A program made the translations under genes and the position numbers. Source: Leishmania infantum JPCM5 (Eukaryota > Euglenozoa > Kinetoplastea > Trypanosomatida > Trypanosomatidae). From it: 64,000 nt of DNA. The notes below the pieces were generated by a model. That model was not told where the DNA came from. It did not search any database and saw only the letters and a program-made list of their open reading frames with translations. This document shows, in pieces, positions 1 through 9,850 of this stretch; positions within the stretch are counted from its first letter, which is position 1; each line of letters opens with the position of its first letter. The stretch is taken from NCBI RefSeq assembly GCF_000002875.2, contig NC_009417.2:725929-789928 (forward strand), given 5' to 3'.

Positions 1-240
1 CAGTCTCTGCGCACGTTGGCGCACGATCTCCTTAAGGCCCAGCATGCATCAGGACGTACGCTCATGTCCGTCATGGGGCCAAAGTGCTACACGGCTCGAG
101 GTACGCTTCTCATGGTCTGTGCGAATCTGCTGTGCTTCACCACGTACTGCCTCATGGTGAACTGGATTTACGAGGGTTACGTCGACTTGTGGTATGGTGT
201 GTATGGCTTGGAAGACGATGCTGATGACAACGATGATTGA
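1..240 (+). CDS. C-terminal end of a membrane protein (partial)
   Basis: The frame is open from the first base of the window to a TGA at 238-240, so this is the last 79 codons of a gene that begins upstream. The visible part has one clear hydrophobic segment of about 20 residues (roughly residues 38-58, containing MVCANLLCFTTYCLMV), then an aromatic stretch and an acidic tail ending DDADDNDD. A polytopic membrane protein such as an acyltransferase or transporter is possible, but no family motif is present in this fragment and no function is assigned. It lies on the same strand as every other gene in the window. Confidence 0.7.
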   Translation, partial: QSLRTLAHDLLKAQHASGRTLMSVMGPKCYTARGTLLMVCANLLCFTTYCLMVNWIYEGYVDLWYGVYGLEDDADDNDD

Positions 241-1346
241 GATTGTAGGAAGGGCTCCGGGAATTGAGGTAAGGGCAAAACGAACGCTCCTGACACCTTC
301 CACGGGGAGAGGAGGAGTGGGGACATATGCGGCTCTCTACAGCTCTCCATCTTTTTTTTTTCACCCACTGCCGCTCTTAGCTCGGTTACCGCGTGCACTA
401 TGCAGGGATTATCTTGTGCCTCTCTGTCTTTCCTATTTTTCTCTTGGCACTGCAGCTGCCTGTACAGTGGTCTTCCCTTTTGGTCTCAAATGTGTGTTAT
501 GCTGCGCATTTGCGTCTATCTTCCCTTGCTTCCCATAAGCCACTATGCACATGCATCAGCGCTTCCGTGGTACGACTTTAAGATTGCACTGCCTGTGCTT
601 TTGTGTCGGTTGGAGGAAGGAGGTGAGGGATACATCTGCGTGTGTGCTCTGGCACGCATTAGAAGAAGAAAAAAAAACAGCAGAAACGCAGCGTGCTTGA
701 GGGAGCTCTCTTTTCGTTTTCTTCAGCTTTATGAGAAGGAGCCCGGAAACGGTGCAGCTCACGTCTCTTTTTCTCTCAATGTGCGCATGCTCCGAGGCAG
801 CGGTAGTGCTGTGCCCATTACTCTTCACACTGCCGCAGACGCATCCGAGTTAAGAGAGGGTGTATAAAACCGCAAAGAAGACAACGGTGGATCCTCCTGG
901 GCCTTCTGCCAGTGCGCTCCGTGTGCAACGGAGCGGGGCACGCTCGTTGCTCTTTCTCTGTGCGCAACGTATACTGCATCCTATGCTCTTTCCTTTTCTT
1001 CCTGCTTCGTTCTCAGTCCATGAGAACACATACGCAGTGCCACGAAAGGAGAAAAACAGAGTAACAGACAGAAAGGCTATTCAAAGCAGACGTATACGCA
1101 ATTACAGGGAGCGTCAACGACGCGCACATCACGCAGCGCGCCTTCTTCTGTCCCCCTTGTAGCCAACACAAGATCCGACTTTGTGGTAATACTCGACAAG
1201 CTTCTCTTGCGTTTCCACTCTCATTACCGCCTCTTTTGTGTATTTCTGTAAAGGCGGGTAACGCAGGCGGTTGGCCAAAATATACCAAGAGAGGCTTCTG
1301 CTTTTTCCTTTTTTTTCTTGCATTGACTCTTCTTGCTCAGCTGGTC
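241..1346. other. Intergenic spacer (3' UTR of the partial gene, leader of Rab18)
   Basis: No convincing coding sequence. It holds CT-rich and T-rich runs (for example 351-361 and 1298-1320) and short non-conserved reading frames. The final pyrimidine tract fits a trans-splice acceptor for the Rab gene. Confidence 0.6.
1289..1340 (+). promoter_or_regulatory. Candidate spliced-leader acceptor for Rab18
   Basis: A long pyrimidine-rich run with T8 and T5 blocks is followed by CTCAG at 1336-1340, six bases ahead of the Rab ATG at 1347. Trypanosomatid mRNAs are trans-spliced at the first AG after such a tract. The very short leader implied makes an earlier AG possible. Confidence 0.4.
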
Positions 1347-2000
1347 ATGGGATCTACCACCGGTGCGGACAAGACCATCAAGGTCCTCCTCATCGGCGAC
1401 AGCGGTGTGGGTAAGTCCTCCCTGCTGCTCTCCTTCACCACTGGGGCCTTTGATGAGAATATTTCGTCGACCATCGGCATCGATTTCAAGGTGAAGAAGG
1501 TGGACGTCGTAGATGCCCACACAGGCGGCAAAACTACCGTGAACCTGCAGCTATGGGATACGGCAGGACAGGAGCGCTTCCGTACCTTGACCAGCTCATA
1601 CTATCGTGGTGCACAGGCTGTTGTACTCGTCTACGATGTTAACGATCCGCAGTCTTTCCACGGTCTCAAGAAGTGGCTTGATGAAGCGAATAGCTACTGC
1701 CGCCGTGACGAGGCGGAGAGCAGTAGCATGGTGTTCCTGCTGATCGGCAACAAGACGGACCTGTGCCCTGATGAGAACTACATGCCGCTGCCCTGCTCGA
1801 CAGCGCAAGGGTTTGCCCAGCAGAACAACATGCTTTTCGCCCTCACCTCTGCTAAGACAAGGATTGGGGTGGCGCAGGCATTTGACGAGGTGGCGCGTAG
1901 TGTGTATGATAAGTTGCAGGACTTGGAGCAGTACGAGCGACGTCGGATCACGAACTTGAACGATGGCAGCAGCAACGGCGGTGGACAGGGCTGCTGCTAG
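1347..2000 (+). CDS. RAB18: Rab18-like small GTPase
   Basis: A 217-residue Rab GTPase. Visible nucleotide-binding motifs are the P-loop GDSGVGKS (17-24), the switch I threonine T42 in TIGIDFKVK, WDTAGQE (70-76) with catalytic Gln75, NKTD (135-138) and TSAKT (167-171). The effector loop TIGIDFKVK, the YYRGAQAVVLVYDV segment and the NSYC element match Rab18 more closely than other Rabs. The protein ends GQGCC, so double geranylgeranylation is expected; mammalian Rab18 ends in a CaaX-like box instead. The frame is open upstream to 1236, but the ATG at 1347 gives the normal Rab N-terminus and follows a pyrimidine tract. Rab18 in other eukaryotes acts at the ER, lipid droplets and Golgi; that location is inferred here. 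Confidence 0.93.
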   Translation: MGSTTGADKTIKVLLIGDSGVGKSSLLLSFTTGAFDENISSTIGIDFKVKKVDVVDAHTGGKTTVNLQLWDTAGQERFRTLTSSYYRGAQAVVLVYDVNDPQSFHGLKKWLDEANSYCRRDEAESSSMVFLLIGNKTDLCPDENYMPLPCSTAQGFAQQNNMLFALTSAKTRIGVAQAFDEVARSVYDKLQDLEQYERRRITNLNDGSSNGGGQGCC

Positions 2001-3188
2001 GGCAAGCTGTACCACACCAAACTGAGAAAGGTGCGAGGAACGGTTCATAAGAGTAGAGGCAGAGCCGCGGTGTGCGGCGCATGCTTGCATCAGCCGATTC
2101 GAGTACAGGAACCCATACGCATATTTTCCAGCATGTGATGAGGGAGGCATAACTGGGTACTGAGCAGGAGCCGCAGGTGCGGCACACACAGACGAGATGT
2201 GGAAGGGGGGGGGGTGCACTCAGCTATGCGCCTCTTGGTATTCCTGACATCGTGCTTCCCCCTCATTTGTGCAGTGCCTTCTCCGTCTTTCCATTGGCTG
2301 CCTCTTTCTTTGTCTCCCTGCGGCTCAGTCCCTTTTCTGCCGCTGGTTGCCCGCCTTAAGCCAGACATAAGGCGCACGGCTGGCCCTACAGCTAGAACTT
2401 GCCTGGCCCGTCACCTTTTTTAATTCCACCACCGCCTTTCCACACCCTCCCTCACTCTGCAGAGCGTATGCGCCACGGCCTCCCTCTTCTCTTCTCCTGT
2501 CGAGACGCTTCTCCCTTTTTTTTTCGTGTTGTCTTTGCTTCACCGCGGCGTGGCTTCCCCGTGCTTCTCCTGCCTTAGCTTGCAAAGGTGTATCCGTTGC
2601 CCTGTGCATATATATGTGTGTGCGTGTGTTGCGTTTTTTCTCCCTTTTCCGTGTACGATTTACGCTGAGAGGCACGGCATTGCCTCGCTGCCTTTTTTTC
2701 CCTCTACGGTGATGAGGCTCATCCGCCCTCCCTTTCCCTTCCCCTCTGCGAGTTACAGGTCCAGCGCCGCCTTTAAGGACACGAAAACTAGACAGCATCG
2801 AGGATGAAGCTACACTCTATTCTGCCAGGAAGAGATTGGTGACGAGAGTTGCGTCCTGAGACTCGCTTCGCTCTTGGCTTCCTTGAACCGACTCGTTGTC
2901 TCCGCGCTCTCGGTCAAGCCTTCCACAGCCTCTGTGCCCACTGGTTTAAGATGGTGGCCATCCACTAGCACTGCAGTTCGAGCTCTCTCTCTCTCTTGCC
3001 TTTGCTCTCGCTTTCTCGCGCGTTACGTGCTCCCCTTATTCCCCATCTCCTCTCTCCGACGCAGGCCAGGACAAAACAGAAAAAAAAACTCGTTTGCGTA
3101 GGAGTTTTCTGAACACCTACGGCGAGAGCAATCACTGCAACGGCGACCACAACGACCTACAAAGCAGCTCCACTGGGAGGGCGGAGCC
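2001..3188. other. Intergenic spacer
   Basis: No supported gene. It has a G9 run near 2207, T-rich tracts (2515-2525, 2690-2700) and several CT tracts. The last of these, about 2983-3062, is a plausible splice region for the next gene. Small open frames here look like chance frames in CT-rich DNA. Confidence 0.6.
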
Positions 3189-3959
3189 ATGTCTGGCATG
3201 GATGACCGCGCGAAGCAGTTCAAGGCGGCCGCTGAGGCTCAGCTCACTGGACCCGCGTTGAAGAGGGAGATCAACACGCTGCGCCGCTTTCTTTTTCGCA
3301 ACCAGGGGTGCCGCTTTACGAAGGCGGCTCAGCAGGCGCTCTACATGGCGGTCATCGCACACTACGGCAACTCAGCTGCCCATCACGCTTCTGGCTACGC
3401 AGCCGCCTGTGACACGCCGGCGACAACGGCGTTCACTGCAGGGGCTGGCTCTAGTGGGCCGACTTCGGCGTCGTGCGCAGATCCTTCGAGAGGCGCAGGT
3501 GTGCCACATCCGGCCGGCGACGAGGACAGCGACGAAGGGGACCGCGGCAACGCCGCTGATGCGACCGATGCACCGATTCTTCGCCTCCTTGACGACGCGC
3601 TCAAGATGCCCTTCACCGTTTTTACCTCTCCACAAAAGGATAAGCTGCTCAGTCTCTACTGGACCGTTCTCGGGACCGACGGCTCTGCAGGTGCGAACGC
3701 CGGCAACGGCACCAAGCCCACCCCCGCCGCCACACTCACGCTCTCACTTGTGGACATCGTAGACGCCGGCAAGAACAAGGCGCAGCTCTCCCTCTTCACC
3801 GATGGAGGTGAGGAGTATCCGCAGGAAGTGCTCGTTTCGGATGCCAGCACGCTGAAGCATCTGAGGACAGCACTTGACAATGGCAACGTCATTTCGGTGA
3901 CGGTACAGGAGAACGAGACCGGCGCGTCACTTGTATCCTTTAGTGTCGACAACGAGTGA
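3189..3959 (+). CDS. Conserved-looking protein with eIF5A C-terminal-domain-like region
   Basis: A 256-residue protein. Residues 1-65 form a basic, helical-looking N-terminal region (MSGMDDRAKQFKAAAEAQL onward). Residues 66-125 are Ala/Ser/Gly/Asp-rich and probably disordered. A short helical region follows (about 130-160). The last 75 residues (182-256) read like the C-terminal OB-fold domain of eIF5A: a strand with LVDIVD, a strand LSLFTDGGEE, a helix TLKHLRTALDNG and a final strand NVISVTVQ, in the eIF5A order and spacing. The N-terminal SH3-like domain and hypusine loop of eIF5A are absent, so this is not a canonical eIF5A. The similarity is by eye; function unknown. A SIDER-like repeat lies in the downstream spacer. 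Confidence 0.75.
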   Translation: MSGMDDRAKQFKAAAEAQLTGPALKREINTLRRFLFRNQGCRFTKAAQQALYMAVIAHYGNSAAHHASGYAAACDTPATTAFTAGAGSSGPTSASCADPSRGAGVPHPAGDEDSDEGDRGNAADATDAPILRLLDDALKMPFTVFTSPQKDKLLSLYWTVLGTDGSAGANAGNGTKPTPAATLTLSLVDIVDAGKNKAQLSLFTDGGEEYPQEVLVSDASTLKHLRTALDNGNVISVTVQENETGASLVSFSVDNE

Positions 3960-5665
3960 GCAAGTCATGAACAGCGCGTTGCGTTTCAGAAGTATGCTAC
4001 GGAGAGGGAGGTGTTGACGTTGCTCCACATTGCGCTGGCTCGGCGTGTTTTTTTCTTTTCTGATCTGCTCGGCTTTGCCGTGCTTAATGGCGGGTGACAC
4101 CTCGGCGCGTGGTACCCATGACTCTGTACACGCCCTGTGTGGGGAAGAAGCCAGGCAGCCCCTATCCCCTGCCAATGCTGCACCGCACCTGGCGGTGGCA
4201 GGGTCAGGCGCCTACGACGTGGGGAGGTCAGAGCGATGCATCGCTGCTGACGTGGGCGGCCAGGTCGTGGATGGCGCTGCGTCGGAGCGACCCGCGACCG
4301 TGCACCGGGCTGCGCCATCCATGCTATATGGGCGGAGTGTCAGCGCGACTCGACCGCGACCCGCCCGGCCCTCACTGCCTCCTGGTGTGGGGCGCCTGCG
4401 CCACGCCGAGGGATGCGCCGGGTGGCGGCCGGCATAGTGGGGGCAGCTGTGGGGCTGCGTGCGCAGAAGAGGCTGGCAGAGGCTGAGGCAGGGCCCGTGC
4501 TGAGATGGCTGCGCCGGCGCACGGCTGTGATGCGCGTGTCTCTAGCGCTGCTTCGCACCACGCGATGGGGGCCTGCGACGGGCCGGGGCTAGCGTGGCGT
4601 TGGGCTCCTGTTCTACGGCAGAATGAATGCGGTGCAAGCATCAAACAGAAACACGGCTCAGGCCTCGTGAATACAAGACGGAGGCATGCCTTTGCTTCTC
4701 TTCCCTCTCTTTGTGCCGCATGCCAAGTAGGAACACAACGGGCAGAGTGCCGCAGTTTTGGATCGGGGCGTAGAGTCTCTCTCTGTCTTTGCTGTATGCC
4801 ATACACGAAAAGAAGACACCAACATCGGGGGGCGGGGGGAAGGGGAGAAGTAACGCCGACTTGTGTGCGCACGCCGCCCGCTGTTCTCTGGGCTCAACAT
4901 GCGCCAGCCACGCACATTTGTGAAGCTTATGTGCGGCCCACGTCCCCCTTGTTCCGATACCCTTCCAGGCACTTTCAGTGCTGCCCATCCTCGAGCTTCT
5001 TCGCTCCTTCTCCCCGCTGAGCCTCTGTTCTGCCTGCTGGCTTGCTGCCCTACTCGATAGCATCTCTTTTCGTTCACCGGCGCGCGTTCCCCCAGTCGCA
5101 TCTGAGAGCAGACGAAATATACGTAAGAAAAGGGAGCGCGCAAGCGCACGGAAACACCCAAAGCGCATCGGTGCGGGGATGGGCTCTTCGTGGATCTCCT
5201 TCGTCCCCACCCCCGCTTCTTCTTTCCTCAACTCTCTCTCTCTCTCTCTTTGAGGAGGTTTGATTGTTGCTGTCGGGATCCGTTGGCTCGCATTCCCCGC
5301 TGCTGCTGCTGCTGCTTCTCTTTTATCGCCTCTCCTTGCGTGCACGATTTCGTGCGTCTGTGTGAGAGGAAGCGAGTATCTGCGCAGCAGCTGACGGAGA
5401 AGGGAGTTCACGAAAAGAGGTTGGTAGACCGAGAGAGCAAGGAGGTGGACAGTAAGAAGGTTTCCGAGTACTACTCCTGGCACACCCATCACTCTGCACA
5501 CAAGTATAGGCCAATACACAGAGACCCTTTTAAGTAGACATATACGCGCCCTTCTCTGCGCGTTCTCTAGGTCGGCGGCGGGGTAGCGTATCCACCCTCA
5601 TTAATGTCTTTAGTCTTTGCTTTATTCGCATCTCTACCTTCTGGCCGCCTTTTCACCGCGACACC
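3960..5665. other. Intergenic spacer with a SIDER-like repeat
   Basis: Apart from the repeat at about 4100-4576, the spacer has CT tracts (5230-5250), CTG-type triplets (5300-5317) and an A/T-rich end leading into the ABC transporter gene. Reading frames across the repeat (for example 4030-4437) come from its GC-rich sequence and are not called as genes. Confidence 0.6.
4100..4576 (+). mobile_element. SIDER-like degenerate retroposon, diverged copy
   Basis: About 477 bp recognisably homologous to the two copies at 49.6 and 52.3 kb. Shared blocks include GCCAGGCAGCC, GGGTCAGGCGCC, GAGCGATGCATCGC, GTGTGGGGCGCCTG and AGAGGCTGAGGCAGGGC, in the same order. It lies downstream of the stop at 3959, the usual place (3' UTR) for Leishmania SIDERs. 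Weaker similarity runs on past 4576 to a GGCAGAATG block and an A-rich patch near 4650, which fits the retroposon 3' tail on this strand. The SIDER name is from memory of the family's size, location and character; homology to the other two copies is direct. Confidence 0.7.
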
Positions 5666-7588
5666 ATGGCCGTTGTGTCGAAGCTGACGTCGAGTCGCTT
5701 TCTTGGCTTCTACGCCGTGCAGCTGCTCTGCCTCGCTGCGGTGGCTCGCATTCTCGATGCCGTGGTGCTCCGGCGACGCGGTGCAAGCGGCAGCACAAAG
5801 CACCGCTCTCGCCGCTTCTCTCCGTCGCGCGTCGGTGGCAGCAGCGAGGATGTCACAATCAAGATGGATCGCATCTTCTGGGGGCGCCTCCTCTCTCTTC
5901 TCCGACTGTGCATTCCTCATTTCGTATCCGTCGAATCCGGGGGTGTGCTGCTCTTGCTGACCCTCTTTTACCTGCGCACCCACCTGACATTGCTGTTTGC
6001 AAGGGTTGTCGGGCGCAATGGCCGGTACCTCGTGGAGCGCAACACGAAGGCGTTTATTTCTAGCGTGGCGGACATCGGCTTGCTCGCCATCCCGGGAACG
6101 ATTCTGCAAATCGGGGTGCAATACGTGAAGATAATGACGCAGCAGCGGCTGCGAGACAACTTGCAGGCGGCTCTTCACAAAGAGTACCTCAAAGGGAACG
6201 CGATCTACATGATCGCTACGCAGAGCGCCTTCATAGATAACACCGATCACCGTCTCACGCAGGAGACAGATCAGTTCTGCAAGGGCGTTGCTGGAGTATT
6301 CCGCGCCCTATTTAAACCGATTCTGGACGTTGTGACGCTTCTGATGGAGCTCTCGAGGCACGGAGGCCTTGCTCCCCCTGCTTTCTTAATCTCCTACTAC
6401 CTGCTCGTTGCGACGTGCATGTCGGTGCTGCTGCCCAACTTTGGTCAGCTGGTGGCGACGAGTCAACAGAAGGAAGGCAACCTGCGCACGAAGCACCACC
6501 AGCTCATCTCGCACGCGGAGGAGATCGCTTTCTACAACGGCGAGGAGATCGAGCGCGAGCACGCGGGACGCCTGCTGGGCTCCCTCATCCGCCACGAGTA
6601 CAAGATCAAGCGCACCAAGTGGCTGACCGGGTGCAGTGACAGCCTGTTCATCAAGTACGGTGCCAGCTTGGTCGGGTACCTTGTGTGCAGTCTTGTCGTT
6701 GTCGACCAGTTCCACCTCATGACCAAGGGTGATCTTACTCAGCTGTACCTCCAAAATGTGCAGCTGTACGTGCCCTTTTCCGCAGCGATTGGGCGGATGC
6801 TTCTCATGCACAAGCAAATAGGCGCGTTGTGCGGCAGCGTTCACCGCATTGGCGAGCTGCGCGAGAGACTGGAGCGCATCAACATGTTGAATGTGCGTGG
6901 TGAAGGGGCCAACGTCGTCTACTCGAATGATTTGGTGCAATGGAGGGACGTGGATATCGTCAGTCCGGCTGGCATGAGTCTTCTGCATGATTTTAACCTC
7001 ACTGTCACCCCTGGGAAGCACACGCTGATCATGGGCAGCAACGGCTCCGGCAAGACGGCACTGATGCGCGTGCTTAGTGGGCTATGGCCGGTTGCCAAGG
7101 GCAGCGTGACCCTCCCAACGGCCCCCGAGTCGCTCATGTGCCTGCCGCAGCGTACGTACCTCCCACCTGGCTCGCTGCGTGCGCTGCTTACATACCCGCA
7201 CGTTACAGAGGACGCCCGCGACGGCAAGCCTGAGCAAGCTTTCGTGTCGGATGAGGTTATCATGTCCGCGGCGATGTCGTTTGGCCTCAACCCCATGATG
7301 GATCGGGAAGGTGGCTTGGATGCCTCCGAGAACTGGGAGGAAGTGTTGTCGGGTGGGGAGCGTCAGCGTGTGGCCCTGGTGCGCGTCCTGTTGCACCGCC
7401 CGCAATTCGCATTCCTCGATGAGTGCACGAGCGCAATTTCCCAGGATGAAGAGCCCTTCTTCTACAGATTACTGCAGAAGGCAGGTGTGACGCTGATCAC
7501 GGTATCACATCATGAGACACTGCGCAAGCTGCACCGCGTCGTCGTCTCCTTGGACGGAGAAGGCGGCTGTCAGGTCAGCGAACAGTAA
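5666..7588 (+). CDS. ABCD-family half ABC transporter (glycosomal type)
   Basis: A 640-residue half transporter: N-terminal hydrophobic membrane region, then one nucleotide-binding domain. The membrane domain has the ABCD-specific EAA-like motif around residues 280-293 (HAEEIAFYNGEE). The nucleotide-binding domain has Walker A GSNGSGKT (457-464), the signature LSGGERQR (from 561), Walker B ending FLDE (D585, E586) followed by CTSA, and the H-loop histidine in TVSHHETL. All catalytic residues are intact. ABCD proteins dimerise in peroxisomal membranes to import fatty acyl-CoAs. In trypanosomatids the homologues (GAT proteins) sit in glycosomes, which is the expected place here. Which GAT paralogue this is cannot be settled by eye. 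The start is the first ATG after a pyrimidine-rich leader. Confidence 0.92.
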   Translation: MAVVSKLTSSRFLGFYAVQLLCLAAVARILDAVVLRRRGASGSTKHRSRRFSPSRVGGSSEDVTIKMDRIFWGRLLSLLRLCIPHFVSVESGGVLLLLTLFYLRTHLTLLFARVVGRNGRYLVERNTKAFISSVADIGLLAIPGTILQIGVQYVKIMTQQRLRDNLQAALHKEYLKGNAIYMIATQSAFIDNTDHRLTQETDQFCKGVAGVFRALFKPILDVVTLLMELSRHGGLAPPAFLISYYLLVATCMSVLLPNFGQLVATSQQKEGNLRTKHHQLISHAEEIAFYNGEEIEREHAGRLLGSLIRHEYKIKRTKWLTGCSDSLFIKYGASLVGYLVCSLVVVDQFHLMTKGDLTQLYLQNVQLYVPFSAAIGRMLLMHKQIGALCGSVHRIGELRERLERINMLNVRGEGANVVYSNDLVQWRDVDIVSPAGMSLLHDFNLTVTPGKHTLIMGSNGSGKTALMRVLSGLWPVAKGSVTLPTAPESLMCLPQRTYLPPGSLRALLTYPHVTEDARDGKPEQAFVSDEVIMSAAMSFGLNPMMDREGGLDASENWEEVLSGGERQRVALVRVLLHRPQFAFLDECTSAISQDEEPFFYRLLQKAGVTLITVSHHETLRKLHRVVVSLDGEGGCQVSEQ

Positions 7589-9850
7589 AGAGGGCGGGCG
7601 AGTGAGAGAGAAGACAAATTGAGTGGATTGTTCGCCTCTCTTGTTTTGGGGCTGTGCTGGGTGCAGCTGAAGCGCGGATTTCTTTTGCAACTCAAGGTCG
7701 TCCCAACAACGGACTCTTGGGGCGCTGATGTTGCACCTCTGAAAGACACACGCACACGAGGAGGTATTCTTTCCTTTCCGGCGGCGACGACGACGGAAGA
7801 CAAACAAGCGCAAAAGTAACCGAAAACGTGGAAGCAGAGCTGATGACGCTTTCGTTGTTCTTTTTTGTCCTTTCTCCTTTTCGCCTTTGCGCCCTCCCTC
7901 TCCTTCTTCGACTCATGCACGCTGCCGTCCTTTTAAAAGAAAAACGCACCTTTACCTGCGAACACGCATTTTGCATATGCATATATATATATATATGTTT
8001 ATGTATGTATTTGCTATCATTTGGAAATGTCCTGTTCGGTGTCTGTCTGTGCGCTGGTGTCTGCTTATGCGTGTTCTCTTGTTTTTCTTTCTCTGCCACA
8101 CCTCCAATGCTTCCTCCGCTTCCTTTATCATGTGCATACACACATCAGTGGGCGCCTTTTCTTTTTCGTGGTTCCCTTCTCGTAGCATCCGCCTGCTAAA
8201 GGGTTGAACGTGGGAGAGGAGTCCTTGAGGGGTGTGTGGCGCTCGTACAAAATGTACAAGAACGACATTTTAAAGAAGAGGGCAACTCTTCTAGCGTGCG
8301 CAGCTGTACTGTGCGACAGCACCATATGCGGGCGCTGGGGTCTTCTGCGCTTCCATGTCTTTGAGGGTGTACGCTCTGTGTGCTCGCGTTTGCGTGCATA
8401 CGTGTTTTTCTCTTCCTTCAGCCATTTTTTTTGGGTTTCGCTAGACGGGGCCGATAATGTGCCAGTGGTGTTCTTATATATATTATTCTAAGTTTGCTGT
8501 GCTGTTGTTTTTAATATCGGCCTCTGCCCACCTCTGCCTGTGCCTTTCTCTCGGAGTCGCAAAAGATTTGCCCTTGCGCGCTTCCGGCACTGCAACACCT
8601 AACCGACTGTGGAGGAGAGGGGATGTATTGGATGTCTGGTGTGCGTAGGCGTATGTGTCTTGCTCTTTTTCAGCATTTTGGAGTGTGCACTGGTGTATGC
8701 TAGCGTTGTCGACCTGTTTTTTTTTTCTTTATTGGTGAGGTGTGGTGTCTACATGTGTATGAAGGAGGCAGGGAGCTGAAAGTGCGAGTGCGCAGGAGTA
8801 GGTGCAGGTGTATAAGGCGACGCACAGGCCTTCACGAACCGTCTTTCCCCATCGCGTTCTCTCTGGGCTACATAGACTGCTGGCTCCCACGTCCCCTTTC
8901 TCTCTCTCTGCCTGTGTGTGCCGTGCGTGTATGTTTAGATTTGCATGTGCTGATTCTCACTCCCCCGTACAGTTGTTTGTCTTTGAGTCTGGGGTGCGCC
9001 GCGTTCGCACACGCGCATGTCAGCTGCGTGTATCTCCAAAGGGGTGGAAAAAATGTACCCTGTGCTGCCCGGACCTCTGCCTCCCCCAAAAGAGGGAGCC
9101 TTGAGTGCGAAGTGGGTGTTGGATTTGTATATAAGGGTTCCCTCAGTGTTAATAACGGCTTAATGAATGAAAAAGAGCGTAAGTCGTGATGCGCGTAGTC
9201 AAGCCACCATTGCCTACGCACGGTGGTCACCGGCACCGCTTTGGTGTATCACTGTTCTCGGCCTCGACCAGCGTCGCACATCTGCGGGAGCGGTGCATGG
9301 ACGCCCGGAGGCCGCCTTTAGCCTTCTCTGCGGCAGGCAGTCTTTAGCGCTCCACCCGGCAACGGCAAGTATGATATCGTCTAGGGTGTTGTCAAAAGCC
9401 TGCTCCCCTTGCTGTGCCGCTCCGTGCCATCGTTTTCTATCGATCTCGCTCGCCTTCCTCTTACCACACGGTTGCTGCTCTTCCTCCAACTGCCATCACA
9501 TCGTCTCTCTCACACAGCCATGTGCGACCGTTGCACGTATCTGTGAAAGAGATAACATCGTTGCCGCGAGAGAGCCCGCGTTCGGCTGCTCTCTTCTTTG
9601 CTTTCCGACTGCAATCCTCCTCGCAGAGGACGGCCACACCTGCTCCACGCTGTATTACTGATCGTCTTCGTGAAGAAGGCCAGCTCACCGTCTATACTGT
9701 TCTCTCTTCCACTTCTTATGTTCTCTGTCTGACACCCCCGGCTTCCACAGAGATCTGCGTGCCCGGCTTTCCACCGCGACGCACCACTCACCCTCTTCCC
9801 TCGAATAACTGAGTATAACCTCTTTTATCCCGTTTCTTCGCCAGACCATC
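7589..9850. other. Long intergenic spacer (2.3 kb)
   Basis: No supported gene. It holds a TA repeat at about 7979-7996, T-rich runs (8424-8432, 8716-8726) and TATAA-like AT patches. Stretches around 9180-9450 are GC-richer and could be old repeat remnants, but no clear match to the SIDER-like copies was seen. It must contain the 3' UTR of the transporter mRNA and the splice region of NOG1. Confidence 0.55.
9815..9844 (+). promoter_or_regulatory. Candidate spliced-leader acceptor for NOG1
   Basis: A TC-rich tract (CCTCTTTTATCCCGTTTCTTCG) ends in CCAG at 9841-9844, only six bases before the NOG1 ATG. An earlier AG at 9811-9812 may be used instead. Confidence 0.35.

Noticed and set aside
1236..1346. 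N-terminal extension of the Rab18 frame (hydrophobic, signal-like)
   Set aside because: Hydrophobicity comes from translation of the splice pyrimidine tract; Rab proteins have no signal peptide.
4030..4486. Overlapping open frames of 130-135 codons
   Set aside because: They lie within a SIDER-like repeat and appear in several frames at once, as expected for GC-rich non-coding repeats.
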